Below, piece by piece: positions 52,840 through 62,153 of a stretch of DNA of 64,000 nucleotides. This DNA comes from Ascidiaceihabitans sp039975415. GTDB lineage: Bacteria > Pseudomonadota > Alphaproteobacteria > Rhodobacterales > Rhodobacteraceae. Below the pieces are notes generated by a model, which saw nothing but the letters and a program-made list of their open reading frames with translations, ran no database searches and was not told where the DNA came from. Each line of letters opens with the position of its first letter. Within the stretch, counting starts at the first letter, position 1. The translations under genes and the position numbers were made by a program. The stretch lies in NCBI RefSeq assembly GCF_039975415.1, contig NZ_JBDWHD010000016.1; one strand, written 5' to 3'.

Positions 52840-53874
52840 CTAACTAAGCGACGCAGGTGTCTGGTTCAACCCACCGCGTTCCGCGCGGCTGTGATGTTCC
52901 AGTGCGGCAAGCACGTCGAACAGCTTGTCACTGCGCGGTCTTTCGCGAGGATCGCTTGTGGCGTCGACCAGAAACTGCACCTCTGGAACGGGGTTGGCAT
53001 ACAGCACCGCAGATCGCGGCATCACCATGCTTAATCCACTGCGACCAACGGACTGGGCCAACCACCCCAGCTTTTGGGCCTTTGAGGTGCGGGCCCGCGC
53101 CGTGATCGAATCGTAGTCCATGCGCGTCAGTTTGCCTGCGATCCCCGCATAGATGAACCGTGCCGCATAAATTCCCGGGCGACAGCCCACTGGCAACGCC
53201 CCCAAGCCTGCTTCGGATCTATAGTACAGTCGGTTCGCTTCCATCACCAACCGCTTCACCATGGCGCGAATATCTTTCGTCGCGCGCGGATCAGCCATAA
53301 AGGCGCCAACATCCACACCAGCCTCTGCAAACCAATCGGTTGGCAGGTACAAACGCCCTTCCAGTGCATCTTCGCCCACGTCGCGTGCAATGTTCGTCAG
53401 CTGCATCGCGACACCCAAATCACACGCCCGTGCCAAAGCGTCCGCGTCGCGGACCCCCATCAGCACACACATCATTGCACCAACAGCCGACGCCACGCGT
53501 GCACTATAGTCTATTGTGCCACTTAGGGTCTTATATCTGCGTGCCTCCGCGTCCCATGCCAATCCTTCCAACAAGGCATCAGGCAAAGCGCGAGGCATGT
53601 CAAAATCGGCAACCACAGCCGCAAAAGCACGGTCAGGGGCCGCGTTTTCCGGCCGTCCTTCGTAGACGCGATCCAACCGATCACGCAAACGCAAAACGGA
53701 ACGCACCTTGTCCGCTTTCAAATCAACTTCGTCATCAGCCAAACGGCAAAACGCGTAAAGCGCCAAGGCAGGATCACGGACCTTTTTGGGCAGCAGATGT
53801 GACGCGGCATGAAAAGACAAAGACCCATGGCGAATTGCATCACGACATTGTTCAAGATCGTCAGGATTTATCAT
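52840..53874 (-). CDS. crtB: Phytoene synthase
   Basis: A 344-residue head-to-head prenyl synthase joining two GGPP molecules. The two aspartate-rich motifs are ADDEVDL (near residue 45) and NIARDVGEDALEGRLYLP. It overlaps crtI by four bases upstream. The length is normal. Confidence 0.95.
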   Translation of the reverse strand: MINPDDLEQCRDAIRHGSLSFHAASHLLPKKVRDPALALYAFCRLADDEVDLKADKVRSVLRLRDRLDRVYEGRPENAAPDRAFAAVVADFDMPRALPDALLEGLAWDAEARRYKTLSGTIDYSARVASAVGAMMCVLMGVRDADALARACDLGVAMQLTNIARDVGEDALEGRLYLPTDWFAEAGVDVGAFMADPRATKDIRAMVKRLVMEANRLYYRSEAGLGALPVGCRPGIYAARFIYAGIAGKLTRMDYDSITARARTSKAQKLGWLAQSVGRSGLSMVMPRSAVLYANPVPEVQFLVDATSDPRERPRSDKLFDVLAALEHHSRAERGGLNQTPASLS

Positions 53875-55436
53875 TTCACTGTCTCCGCATCCGGCACCAA
53901 TTTGCCCAGAACTTCAGCTGTCGAAATCACCCCAGGCACGCCCGCACCGGGATGCGTGCCCGCCCCAACCAGATACAGGCCTTTGGTTTCTTCAGACACG
54001 TTGTGGGGGCGGAACCATGCGCTTTGCAGGATGCGTGGTTCAATCGAAAAACCCGCACCATGAGGGCTAAGGTAGCGGTCGCGGAAGGTTTCCGGCGTAA
54101 AGACAACTTCGGTGCTGATCTTATCCGCCAATCCCGGCAACAACTGATCCTCAAGCACCTGCAGCATCTTCGCCTTGTACTTGGGTTCTTCGGTTTTCCA
54201 ATCCACGCCACCATGGCCCAGATGCGGCACAGGGCTGAGGACATAAAACGAATCGTCGCCATCCGGTGCCACAGTCGGATCCGTGATCGAAGGGCGATGG
54301 ACATAAAGGCTCATGTCGTCGGCCAATTTGCCCTTCATGAAAATGTCGTCGAGCAATTCGGTGTAACGCGGTGCATTCAAAATGGTGTGGTGGCCCACAT
54401 CGCCCCACATATCGCGGGTGCCTTTGGTGCCGAAATACCAAACAAACAAAGACATCGAATAGCGGGTCTTTTTCAATTTGCCCGGTGTCCACCGGCGCTT
54501 TGGGACATCGGCCATCAGGCGATCATAAGTATGGCCCGCATCAGCATTGGATACGATCACATCAGCCGCCATATCCAAGCCGGATGTCAAACGCACACCC
54601 TGCGCCTTGCCGTCATTGACCAAAATGCGATCCACTTCGGTGTCCATCAACAGCGCACCGCCCTGATCCTCGATCACATCTGCCATTTTGCGGGCCATCT
54701 CGGCGATGCCACCCATGGCGTAATGCACACCGAATTCCTTTTCGAGATAGCTCACAAGGATATACATTGACGTCACATGAACAGGATCACCACCGATAAA
54801 CAGCGGATGAAAACTGAAGGCCATGCGCAGCTTTTCATTTTTAAAGCGCTTGGCGGCATGGGCATACACGGATCGGTCGGCGCGCAGCATCCCAAACGTG
54901 GGCAGCACTTTGACCAGATCCCACAGTTTATGCATGGACCGGCGGCCCAGATCCTCAAAGCCGAACCAATACCGCTTGGCGCTGTCGTTCAGGAATTTGT
55001 CAAAGCCTGCCACGTCGTCGGGCGAGATTTTCGCAACTTCGGCCCGCAGCTTGTCGGTGTCTTGTTGGGCCACAAACTTGGTGCCATCAGGCCAGCGAAT
55101 TTCGTAGAACGGATCAAGCGCTTTCAGCGTCATATCATCATCAAAATCACGCCCGCACGCCGCCCATAGATCGCGGTACAACTGCGGCACGGTCACAATG
55201 GTCGGCCCCAGATCAAAACGGTGCCCATCTTGCCAAATGGCACTGCCCCGCCCACCGGGCACGTCAAGCTTGTCGATAACCGTGACGGCATAGCCCTTGG
55301 CCCCAAGGCGCATCGCTGCGGCCAAACCACCAAGCCCCGCGCCAATCACAACGGCTTTCGGGCGGGCCGGTGCATCAGTGTCTGCAACGAAGGAATCAAG
55401 CGGCTCAACACGTGTCATCATAATCAGACGATACAT
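53871..55436 (-). CDS. crtI: Phytoene desaturase
   Basis: A 521-residue FAD-dependent desaturase with the N-terminal motif VVIGAGLGGLAAAMRLGAKG and the C-terminal GLYLVGAGTHPGAGVPGV. It carries phytoene to neurosporene or lycopene. The first ATG (55436) starts only two bases from the PpsR site, and no good ribosome site is seen; ATGs at 55421 and 55418 would leave more room for a leader. It begins the crtI-crtB-tspO operon, divergent from crtA. Confidence 0.94.
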   Translation of the reverse strand: MYRLIMMTRVEPLDSFVADTDAPARPKAVVIGAGLGGLAAAMRLGAKGYAVTVIDKLDVPGGRGSAIWQDGHRFDLGPTIVTVPQLYRDLWAACGRDFDDDMTLKALDPFYEIRWPDGTKFVAQQDTDKLRAEVAKISPDDVAGFDKFLNDSAKRYWFGFEDLGRRSMHKLWDLVKVLPTFGMLRADRSVYAHAAKRFKNEKLRMAFSFHPLFIGGDPVHVTSMYILVSYLEKEFGVHYAMGGIAEMARKMADVIEDQGGALLMDTEVDRILVNDGKAQGVRLTSGLDMAADVIVSNADAGHTYDRLMADVPKRRWTPGKLKKTRYSMSLFVWYFGTKGTRDMWGDVGHHTILNAPRYTELLDDIFMKGKLADDMSLYVHRPSITDPTVAPDGDDSFYVLSPVPHLGHGGVDWKTEEPKYKAKMLQVLEDQLLPGLADKISTEVVFTPETFRDRYLSPHGAGFSIEPRILQSAWFRPHNVSEETKGLYLVGAGTHPGAGVPGVISTAEVLGKLVPDAETVK

Positions 55437-55437
55437 G

Positions 55438-55455
55438 TGTCTAGTTTAGTTGACA
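55438..55455. promoter_or_regulatory. PpsR/CrtJ site between crtI and crtA
   Basis: TGTCTAGTTTAGTTGACA fits TGT-N12-ACA and lies in the 56-base divergent promoter region. Only one site is seen here. Confidence 0.8.
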
Positions 55456-55492
55456 ATTCTTTCCTGAGCCGTACCCTAGCTTTACGCAGAAT

Positions 55493-56224
55493 ATGCCAAA
55501 CGACAGTGCAAGAATGACCCAGACGATCAGTATATCCTTTTTCCGCTTTGACAGGTGGCAAGACAGGCTTTGGGCCATGTCCATGATGGTTGCTGCGCGC
55601 GCAATCCTGCCACGTGTGGCGGATATCGGTTTCTGGAAGCTGTGCGGATCTGGCGCGGGGGTCGGCTTTGATGTTGCCCCCAATCCAAAAGTTTTTGCGA
55701 TTCTGGCCACTTGGCCTGACGCGCAAACCGCACAGGCGCGCACCTCATCGGCTGGTATTTTTCAGCGCTATGTCAAACATGCTTCCGAAACATGGACGGT
55801 GTTTTTGAACACAACGTCCGTGCGTGGCCAATGGGCAGGATCTGCCCCTTTTGATGTGTCGGATGAACACCACGCAGGTCCTTTGGCCGTGCTGACACGC
55901 GCCACCATCAAAACCCGCAATGTCCTGCGGTTTTGGAAACGTGTCCCCGACATCAGCGCTGTCATCGGTGACGACCCGAATGTCATGTTCAAAATCGGCA
56001 TCGGGGAAGCCCCTTTGTTGAACCAGATTACCTTTTCGGTCTGGCCCGATGCCCACAGCATGGCGGAATTTGCACGCCGTGACGGACCTCATGCACGCGC
56101 AATTCGTAGTGTTAGAGACGAATCCTGGTTCAAGGAAGAACTTTACGCCCGCTTCACCATCGTCGGTGATCGCGGCACGTGGGGCGGTTCCAGTCCCCTT
56201 ACCCAAACAGAGAGACCCGCATGA
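55493..56224 (+). CDS. crtA: Spheroidene monooxygenase
   Basis: A 243-residue haem-type monooxygenase that converts spheroidene to spheroidenone, which gives aerobic phototrophs of this group their pink colour. Conserved segments include SFFRFDRWQDRLWAMSMM, GIFQRYVKHASETWTVFLN and ITFSVWPDAHSMAEFARRDG. The start may be at 55493 or the ATG at 55514; neither has a strong ribosome site. It overlaps bchI by four bases and begins the crtA-bchIDO operon. Confidence 0.93.
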   Translation: MPNDSARMTQTISISFFRFDRWQDRLWAMSMMVAARAILPRVADIGFWKLCGSGAGVGFDVAPNPKVFAILATWPDAQTAQARTSSAGIFQRYVKHASETWTVFLNTTSVRGQWAGSAPFDVSDEHHAGPLAVLTRATIKTRNVLRFWKRVPDISAVIGDDPNVMFKIGIGEAPLLNQITFSVWPDAHSMAEFARRDGPHARAIRSVRDESWFKEELYARFTIVGDRGTWGGSSPLTQTERPA

Positions 56225-57225
56225 AGACCCCTTTTCCTTTCTCGGCCATTGTGGGCCAGTCCGACATGAAACAAGCGATGATCCTGACCGCAATCGATCC
56301 CGGAATAGGCGGCGTTTTGGTGTTTGGGGATCGCGGAACTGGAAAATCTACAGCCGTGCGCGCATTGGCGGCCCTGTTGCCCCCCATCACAGCCATCAAA
56401 GATTGCCCCATCAACGCAGAGACGGCAGATGAATGCCCGGAATGGTCCCAAAACCGCACAACAGAGACATATTCATGCCCCACACCCGTCGTTGATCTGC
56501 CCTTGGGGGCCTCCGAAGATCGGGTTGTGGGGGCCTTGGATATTGAACGCGCATTAACACGTGGGGAAAAGGCCTTTGAACCCGGTTTGCTGGCCCGTGC
56601 CAACCGTGGGTATTTGTACATCGACGAAGTGAACTTGCTGGAAGATCACATTGTAGACCTTCTGTTAGACGTGGCCCAGTCTGGCGAAAATGTGGTTGAG
56701 CGCGAAGGTCTTTCCATTCGCCACCCGGCCCGCTTTGTACTGGTGGGATCGGGCAACCCGGAAGAAGGCGAATTACGCCCCCAATTGCTTGACCGTTTTG
56801 GTCTTTCCGTCGAGGTCCGCTCGCCTCAGGACGTCAAGGAACGCGTCGAAGTCATCAAACGCCGCGATGCCTTTGAACGTGACACAGATGCATTTCTGAA
56901 AATCTACACCAAACAAGATGCAAAAATCCGCAAAGCGATCGTTAAGGCAAAGGCCCTGTTGCCGACAGTGACGCAAGAGGATGACATCCTGAATGATTGC
57001 GCAGCGCTTTGCATCGCGCTTGGGTCAGATGGCTTGCGGGGCGAATTGACTTTGTTGCGCAGCGCCCGCGCCTTGGCAGCCTACAAAGGGCATGACACAA
57101 TCACACGCGACCACTTGCGCACAGTGGCACCCATCGCATTGTCCCACCGATTGCGGCGCGATCCCTTGGATGATGCAGGTTCTGCCACCCGTGTCGTGCG
57201 CACCCTCGACACCGTTCTGGCATGA
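56221..57225 (+). CDS. bchI: Magnesium chelatase ATPase subunit I
   Basis: A 334-residue AAA+ protein with Walker A GDRGTGKST, Walker B YLYIDEVNLLEDH and sensor FVLVGSGNPEEGELRPQLLD. With BchD and BchH it drives insertion of magnesium into protoporphyrin IX. The ATG at 56221 overlaps crtA (ATGA). It overlaps bchD by four bases. Confidence 0.97.
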   Translation: MKTPFPFSAIVGQSDMKQAMILTAIDPGIGGVLVFGDRGTGKSTAVRALAALLPPITAIKDCPINAETADECPEWSQNRTTETYSCPTPVVDLPLGASEDRVVGALDIERALTRGEKAFEPGLLARANRGYLYIDEVNLLEDHIVDLLLDVAQSGENVVEREGLSIRHPARFVLVGSGNPEEGELRPQLLDRFGLSVEVRSPQDVKERVEVIKRRDAFERDTDAFLKIYTKQDAKIRKAIVKAKALLPTVTQEDDILNDCAALCIALGSDGLRGELTLLRSARALAAYKGHDTITRDHLRTVAPIALSHRLRRDPLDDAGSATRVVRTLDTVLA

Positions 57226-58889
57226 CAGACGCCGCCGCCAATTGGCATCGCGCCCTGCTGGCAATGGCGCTGTTGGCCGTAGATCCGGTCGGGTTGGGGG
57301 GCACTGTGATCCGCATGCGCGCAGGTCCAGCCCGGGACACTTTGATGCAGAGCCTCACGGATATCCCATTGCCGCAGCGCAAAATTCACCCCAACATTTC
57401 GGACGAACAGCTTTTTGGCGGAATTGACATTGCGGCCACGCTGTCAAGCGGACAAGTCGTTGAAACGAATGGTATAATGTCAGCGCCCTGCGCCCTTTTG
57501 CTGACCATGGCGGAACGTTGCAGCCCTGCATTGGCCGCAAAGCTGGCTTTGACCTTGGACAAACACCCGCACCACTGCGTTGTCGCGCTGGACGAGGGGG
57601 CAGACGCGGATGAGGCCTGCCCTCCTGCCCTATCTGACCGGCTCGCTTTTCATGTGGCGTTCGACGATCGCATACCAAGGGCTGCGCCACATGTCCCCGC
57701 GGGGACACCGCAGGGTCTCGTTTCGGATGTGACCTCGACCGGTGAACAAATCGAAGCGCTGACCGCCCTTGCCTATCAGCTGGGCATCACAAGCTTACGC
57801 GCCCCCCAGTTAGCCATCAAAGCGGCCCGCGCCCACGCGGCACTACATGGACGAATTTCCGTTGAACAAACGGATCTGGACACAGCGGCAGCCTTGGTTC
57901 TTGCCCCACGCGCCTTGCACTTTCCTGCCCCACCAGAAGAAGAAACCGCCGAAGACGCCCTGCCCCAGACAGAACGTGACGGCGCCGATGACGGGAACGC
58001 CAACCATGATGCACTGCCTGACGGCGACATGTTGGTCGATGCGGTAAAAGCCGTTCTGCCTGCGGATGTTTTGGCAGCACTTGTCCCCGCGGGGACAACC
58101 CGCAAAGCGGCAGGGTCAGGCGCAGGATTGAAGCGAACTTCGAACCGGCGTGGTCGCCCCCTGCCCTCGCAACCCGGCAAACTGGACGGCACACACCGCA
58201 TCGATCTGGTCGCAACACTTCGCGCAGCGGCACCTTGGCAGTCCGTGCGGGCAAAGCAACGCCCCGATGCGGACGGCCTGCACATCAGGCCGTCTGACAT
58301 TCGTGTCAAACGCTATCAGGAACGTTCTGACAGGCTATTGGTTTTTGCGGTAGACGCGTCCGGATCCACCGCCGTCTCACGCCTGGGCGAAGCAAAGGGC
58401 GCGATTGAACTGTTGCTGGCACAAGCCTACGCAACACGCGACCATGTGGCGCTGATCGCCTTCAAAGGTACAAGCGCAGACGTTTTACTGCCCCCCACCA
58501 AGTCACTTGTACAAACAAAGAAACGGCTCGCTGCCCTGCCCGGCGGAGGTGGCACGCCTTTGGCAAACGGATTGCAGGAAGCGGCTTTGATGGCTCAGGC
58601 CGGACGCGCCAAGGGCCTGACCCCCACAGTCGTTCTGATCACCGATGGACGCGCCAATGTGGGACTGGACGGCACGGCGGGACGGGCCCAAGCTGCAAAT
58701 GATGCCATTGCCTGTGCAGGGGTCATTCGCACAAATGGGATACCTGCATTGGTCATCGACATGAGCAACCGACCCGAACCACAGCTTAAACAGCTGTCAG
58801 CGGCCCTTGACGGATCATACATCGCCTTGCCACGCGCCAACGCCGAACGGCTAAGCGCGGCGGTCAACGCATCCTTGGCTGAGGTTTGA
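57222..58889 (+). CDS. bchD: Magnesium chelatase subunit D
   Basis: A 555-residue protein with an N-terminal degenerate AAA+ domain, an acidic/proline-rich linker (APPEEETAEDALPQ and following, about residues 230-270) and a C-terminal von Willebrand A domain with the metal-site motif VDASGSTAVSR. It bridges BchI and the porphyrin-binding BchH. Two perfect copies of the TGTCCCCGCGGGGACA palindrome lie inside the gene, at 57692 and 58082; they are read as VPAGT in the protein each time. Confidence 0.95.
   Translation: MTDAAANWHRALLAMALLAVDPVGLGGTVIRMRAGPARDTLMQSLTDIPLPQRKIHPNISDEQLFGGIDIAATLSSGQVVETNGIMSAPCALLLTMAERCSPALAAKLALTLDKHPHHCVVALDEGADADEACPPALSDRLAFHVAFDDRIPRAAPHVPAGTPQGLVSDVTSTGEQIEALTALAYQLGITSLRAPQLAIKAARAHAALHGRISVEQTDLDTAAALVLAPRALHFPAPPEEETAEDALPQTERDGADDGNANHDALPDGDMLVDAVKAVLPADVLAALVPAGTTRKAAGSGAGLKRTSNRRGRPLPSQPGKLDGTHRIDLVATLRAAAPWQSVRAKQRPDADGLHIRPSDIRVKRYQERSDRLLVFAVDASGSTAVSRLGEAKGAIELLLAQAYATRDHVALIAFKGTSADVLLPPTKSLVQTKKRLAALPGGGGTPLANGLQEAALMAQAGRAKGLTPTVVLITDGRANVGLDGTAGRAQAANDAIACAGVIRTNGIPALVIDMSNRPEPQLKQLSAALDGSYIALPRANAERLSAAVNASLAEV
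57692..57707. repeat. Putative ParB-binding palindrome 1, in bchD
   Basis: TGTCCCCGCGGGGACA is a perfect 16-base palindrome. It recurs four more times within 4.5 kb of the parAB-replicase module. Confidence 0.8.
58082..58099. repeat. Putative ParB-binding palindrome 2, in bchD
   Basis: TTGTCCCCGCGGGGACAA is a perfect 18-base palindrome containing the same core. Confidence 0.8.
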
Positions 58890-58890
58890 T

Positions 58891-59775
58891 ATGAAGTGGC
58901 CTGTGCCCACAGACTGGCCACACAGCGATGTGTCACAGCGCATCTTTAACCCACCACACCGATGGCACGTACAGCACATGGGGCAACAGATGGGGCAGGG
59001 ACCGGTCGCTTTGCTTTTGCATGGGGCAGGGGGCAGCACACACAGCTTTGCAGGGCTTATGCCGCTTTTGGCGGACCGCTTCACTGTCGTGGCAATCGAT
59101 CTGCCTGGACATGGTTTCACACAGCTCGGTGCACGGCACCGAAGCGGCCTGCCACCCATGGCCGAAGACATCGCGGCGCTGTGCCAAAAACAAGGTTGGA
59201 AGCCAGACATCATCATTGGTCATTCAGCTGGCTGCGCCCTTGCACTTGAAATATGCGACACCATTTTGTCCCCGCGGGGACAGGTTCCGAAAGTCATCGG
59301 TATCAACGCGGCCTTAAGCACATTTGAAGGCATCGCAGGCGTGCTTTTCCCGGCGATGGCAAAAGCGCTGGCCGCCCTTCCGTTCACCGCAAAAGTGTTT
59401 TCCGAATTGGCAGGCAAACAAGCGCGGGTTCAGTCTCTAATTGGCGGAACAGGGTCAAATCTTACCCCCGATCAGATCGACTTATATACACGTTTGATCT
59501 CTGACCGTGACCATGTGGATGGGGCACTATTGATGATGTCTCAGTGGTCTTTGGACGCACTGTTGGGCAGGCTACACTCAATCAGCACCCAAACGCTGCT
59601 GGTGGCTGGGGCGCAAGACAAGACGGTTCCAGCGACTGTATCCACAAACGCGGCCCACGCCCTACCCTGCGCCCGGTCAATGGTTCTTGAAGGGTTGGGC
59701 CACTTGGCGCACGAAGAAGACCCTAATCAGGTGTTTAGACCCATAATCGACTTTGTTGATCAATCCGCCAGCTGA
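58891..59775 (+). CDS. bchO: BchO, alpha/beta hydrolase of bacteriochlorophyll synthesis
   Basis: A 294-residue alpha/beta hydrolase with the nucleophile elbow GHSAGCALAL, oxyanion segment LLLHGAGGSTHSFAG and C-terminal histidine in GLGHLAHEEDP. BchO always accompanies bchID in purple bacteria; it is thought to help the magnesium chelatase step or demetalation control, but its reaction is unproved. It starts one base after bchD. Its 3' end overlaps the convergent parB by 16 bases, joining the photosynthesis cluster to plasmid maintenance genes. Confidence 0.9.
   Translation: MKWPVPTDWPHSDVSQRIFNPPHRWHVQHMGQQMGQGPVALLLHGAGGSTHSFAGLMPLLADRFTVVAIDLPGHGFTQLGARHRSGLPPMAEDIAALCQKQGWKPDIIIGHSAGCALALEICDTILSPRGQVPKVIGINAALSTFEGIAGVLFPAMAKALAALPFTAKVFSELAGKQARVQSLIGGTGSNLTPDQIDLYTRLISDRDHVDGALLMMSQWSLDALLGRLHSISTQTLLVAGAQDKTVPATVSTNAAHALPCARSMVLEGLGHLAHEEDPNQVFRPIIDFVDQSAS
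59267..59282. repeat. Putative ParB-binding palindrome 3, in bchO
   Basis: TGTCCCCGCGGGGACA, perfect copy within the bchO coding region (read as LSPRGQV). Confidence 0.8.
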
Positions 59776-60809
59776 TCCAAAAAGCTACGCACCGCAGCCT
59801 CCAGTTTGCGTTGATCTATTGCACCGAAATTTCGATCCAACTGAACTTCGAAACGCCCATCCGTCGCGGTGCACCTTGCCTGACCCTCAGGCCGGTTCAA
59901 TTTAAGCGTCGTCTTCGCACTGGATTTCGCAGAAATAGGTGCCGCGGCGCGTTTCGGGCCTGTGAGACTTGCGGACAGAATGCCCAATTCCTCAGAGGCA
60001 TCGCGTTTTGGATGCGCCCTAAGAACCGCCGCGATCTGAGTGACCAGCTTGGGATTGCTTTCAATTGCCTTCACCACCTTCAAACCCAAGGCGCGCGGAA
60101 TGGCTTCGGCATGCATCAGATCACGGCCAAGGACTTGCAGCAGATGGGCAAAGTGGCGAATGTAGCTGCGCTTTTGCCGTCCTGCCGAGGCGAACAGAAT
60201 GTCCACAGCATCGCGGGCGGCTGTCGTGTCTGAACGCTTGGAATACGACAATGCCAACTGCGCCATTTCAGCAAATGAGATATCGCGCCGCACAAGGTTT
60301 TCATCCACCATACGGCGATACAGATGATCCAGTTGCACACCGCTGGCCTGCAAAGTTGCTGGGATTTGCGCGTACATCGGGTCGCGCGTCTCTTGATACA
60401 ATTCCTGATAGGCCGACAAACGACGAAAGCCTTGGATCAATTCGTAGCCGCCGCCGATGTCTTCCACGTGAATCGGGTTGGACAGGCCCACAGCTTGAAT
60501 GGACGCCTTCAATTCCGCCAGTTCAGGGTCGCGTGATGCAGCCCGGTCGCGGATCAGCTTGGTGGTGTGAATATCCGTCAACGCGACCCGCGCCACGATA
60601 GCGCCGTCTTTTTTCAACGCGACATATTCATGGGCAAGACGATCGTTTTCCGCGCGAATGTCAGCCTCGGCGGATTGGCGTTCTGTCAGTGCTGCGGCGT
60701 TTTCGGAAATGGCAGACGCCATAGGCCCGCGCCGGGTTTCGCCCACTGTGGATATTGCCGGTGCAGGCTCTGCTTCAAAGTCGATGTCGAATACGCGGCG
60801 CTTGCTCAT
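59760..60809 (-). CDS. parB: ParB-family plasmid partition protein
   Basis: A 349-residue ParB/Spo0J-type protein. The ParB N-terminal nuclease-like domain is at about residues 70-170, with IQAVGLSNPIHVEDIGGGYE and the arginine patch QGFRRLSAYQEL that binds CTP in the family. A helix-turn-helix region follows (LVRRDISFAEMAQLALSYSK). It is translated from the same transcript as parA, with a four-base overlap. It should bind centromere sites near the module; the palindromes described here are the natural candidates. Confidence 0.9.
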   Translation of the reverse strand: MSKRRVFDIDFEAEPAPAISTVGETRRGPMASAISENAAALTERQSAEADIRAENDRLAHEYVALKKDGAIVARVALTDIHTTKLIRDRAASRDPELAELKASIQAVGLSNPIHVEDIGGGYELIQGFRRLSAYQELYQETRDPMYAQIPATLQASGVQLDHLYRRMVDENLVRRDISFAEMAQLALSYSKRSDTTAARDAVDILFASAGRQKRSYIRHFAHLLQVLGRDLMHAEAIPRALGLKVVKAIESNPKLVTQIAAVLRAHPKRDASEELGILSASLTGPKRAAAPISAKSSAKTTLKLNRPEGQARCTATDGRFEVQLDRNFGAIDQRKLEAAVRSFLDQLAD

Positions 60810-62110
60810 GTCTCGTCCTCCAGTTTGTCCCAGGCATCTGTCAGATTGGTGCGAAATTCAGCATAGGCCTGATCAAAAGACGCCCGCGCACGTCGCCATG
60901 TTTCGCGTGTCATATCGCGGTAGTCGATTTCATAGATCGACGACAAAAACCGCCCCGATTGCTCAACGGCACGCGTCATTTCGATGGGATGTTCCGTCAA
61001 TCTGTCCCCGAACACTTTGCCAAAGGCAGACTGCATTGCGCGGTGCAATTCGTTGTTCGGCTCAAACCGTGTGATCAGGAAACGCAGATCAAGAAACGCC
61101 TTGGGCAAGTTCATTGTCCCCGCGGGGACAAGACCCTGAAAGCGCGACAAATCTTCAAGCGCCTCGGACAATTGCCCGATGAAAGATGTCGTTGAATCGT
61201 ATTCCCAATAGCCGGGGCCAGAAGGGATATAAAGCATGTCGGCGGCGAACACCGCGTTCATCGATTGGTAGCCGATCGCAGGGGGGCAATCGAACAAGAT
61301 CACATCGTAGGCATCCGCCGGCAGCTGATCAAGGAACCGCGACACAGCTGCGAAGAAAGACCATTCGGGGTTCATGTGGCGGTATTGGGCGCTGGCAAAT
61401 TCAACGAAGGCCGCGTTGGCACAGCTGGGTACAATGTCGATGGTCGGCCAGTTTGTTGGCTTGATAAAATCAGCGGCCCGCAACCCTTCCAACCCCATGT
61501 CGGCGATGGATTGGGGCAAACGTCGTTGGGGCAGGGCGGCCCCGCTTTCGGCGCCTTGCGCGGCAGAGTTCATGCGGTTGGTTTCTGCGGCCAAATCCCG
61601 CGCCATGATGCCCCAGACGGTATATTCCTCGGCCACATCGGTGAGACCCATGGAGTGACTGAGCGTAGCCTGCGGATCAAAGTCGACACAGAGCACGCGG
61701 TAGCCATCAAGGGCTGCGGCATGGGCAAAGTGCAACGCCACTGTGGACTTGCCTGCGCCCCCTTTAAAGTTGGCAATGGCCGCCCGCATTGCCCGTTTTC
61801 CAGCGGGGCGTTTGGGCATCAGCGACTTGCGGTTCACCTTCAAACGGCGGCGCAATTCGTTGATTTCCTCAAGGCTATACCAGCGTTGCCGCCCGTCTTC
61901 TTCCACTGTGCCCTGGGGCAGGGTGGGGTCAGCGGCCAAGCGCCCGCGCATAGTGGATTGGTTCACCTCAAAAATCAGCTCTGCCACCTCCCAGCTTGAA
62001 AACCGCCGCAGCGATTTTTCATTCTGGGGTGAAAACGTCTGCTGCCGGATAAAGCCCTGCATCTTCAAGGATTGGGCCTGTAACTGGGCGAGATCTGCGT
62101 GTGTGAACAT
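60806..62110 (-). CDS. parA: ParA-family plasmid partition ATPase with N-terminal DNA-binding extension
   Basis: A 434-residue protein: an N-terminal part with a MerR/HTH-like segment (RRFSSWEVAELIFEVNQSTM) and a C-terminal ParA ATPase with the deviant Walker A FKGGAGKST and VILFDCPPAIG. Such type Ia ParA proteins both move the plasmid and repress their own operon. I chose the ATG at 62110, because AGG lies at a good distance and the ParB-type palindrome at 62140 then falls in the leader; an ATG at 62173 is also in frame. One palindrome lies within the gene. Confidence 0.9.
   Translation of the reverse strand: MFTHADLAQLQAQSLKMQGFIRQQTFSPQNEKSLRRFSSWEVAELIFEVNQSTMRGRLAADPTLPQGTVEEDGRQRWYSLEEINELRRRLKVNRKSLMPKRPAGKRAMRAAIANFKGGAGKSTVALHFAHAAALDGYRVLCVDFDPQATLSHSMGLTDVAEEYTVWGIMARDLAAETNRMNSAAQGAESGAALPQRRLPQSIADMGLEGLRAADFIKPTNWPTIDIVPSCANAAFVEFASAQYRHMNPEWSFFAAVSRFLDQLPADAYDVILFDCPPAIGYQSMNAVFAADMLYIPSGPGYWEYDSTTSFIGQLSEALEDLSRFQGLVPAGTMNLPKAFLDLRFLITRFEPNNELHRAMQSAFGKVFGDRLTEHPIEMTRAVEQSGRFLSSIYEIDYRDMTRETWRRARASFDQAYAEFRTNLTDAWDKLEDET
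61114..61131. repeat. Putative ParB-binding palindrome 4, in parA
   Basis: TTGTCCCCGCGGGGACAA, a perfect 18-base palindrome inside the parA coding region, identical to palindrome 2. Confidence 0.8.
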
Positions 62111-62139
62111 GGTATGCCTGTCGCTGGTGTCTATATGCT

Positions 62140-62153
62140 GTCCCCGTGGGGAC
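62140..62153. promoter_or_regulatory. Imperfect palindrome 5 in the parA leader
   Basis: GTCCCCGTGGGGAC differs from the perfect core by one central base. Its position, 30 bases before the preferred parA start, fits autoregulation of the parAB operon. Confidence 0.65.

Noticed and set aside
53340..54770. A 476-codon plus-strand open frame opposite crtB and crtI
   Set aside because: Shadow of two certain carotenoid genes, with no ribosome site or domain.
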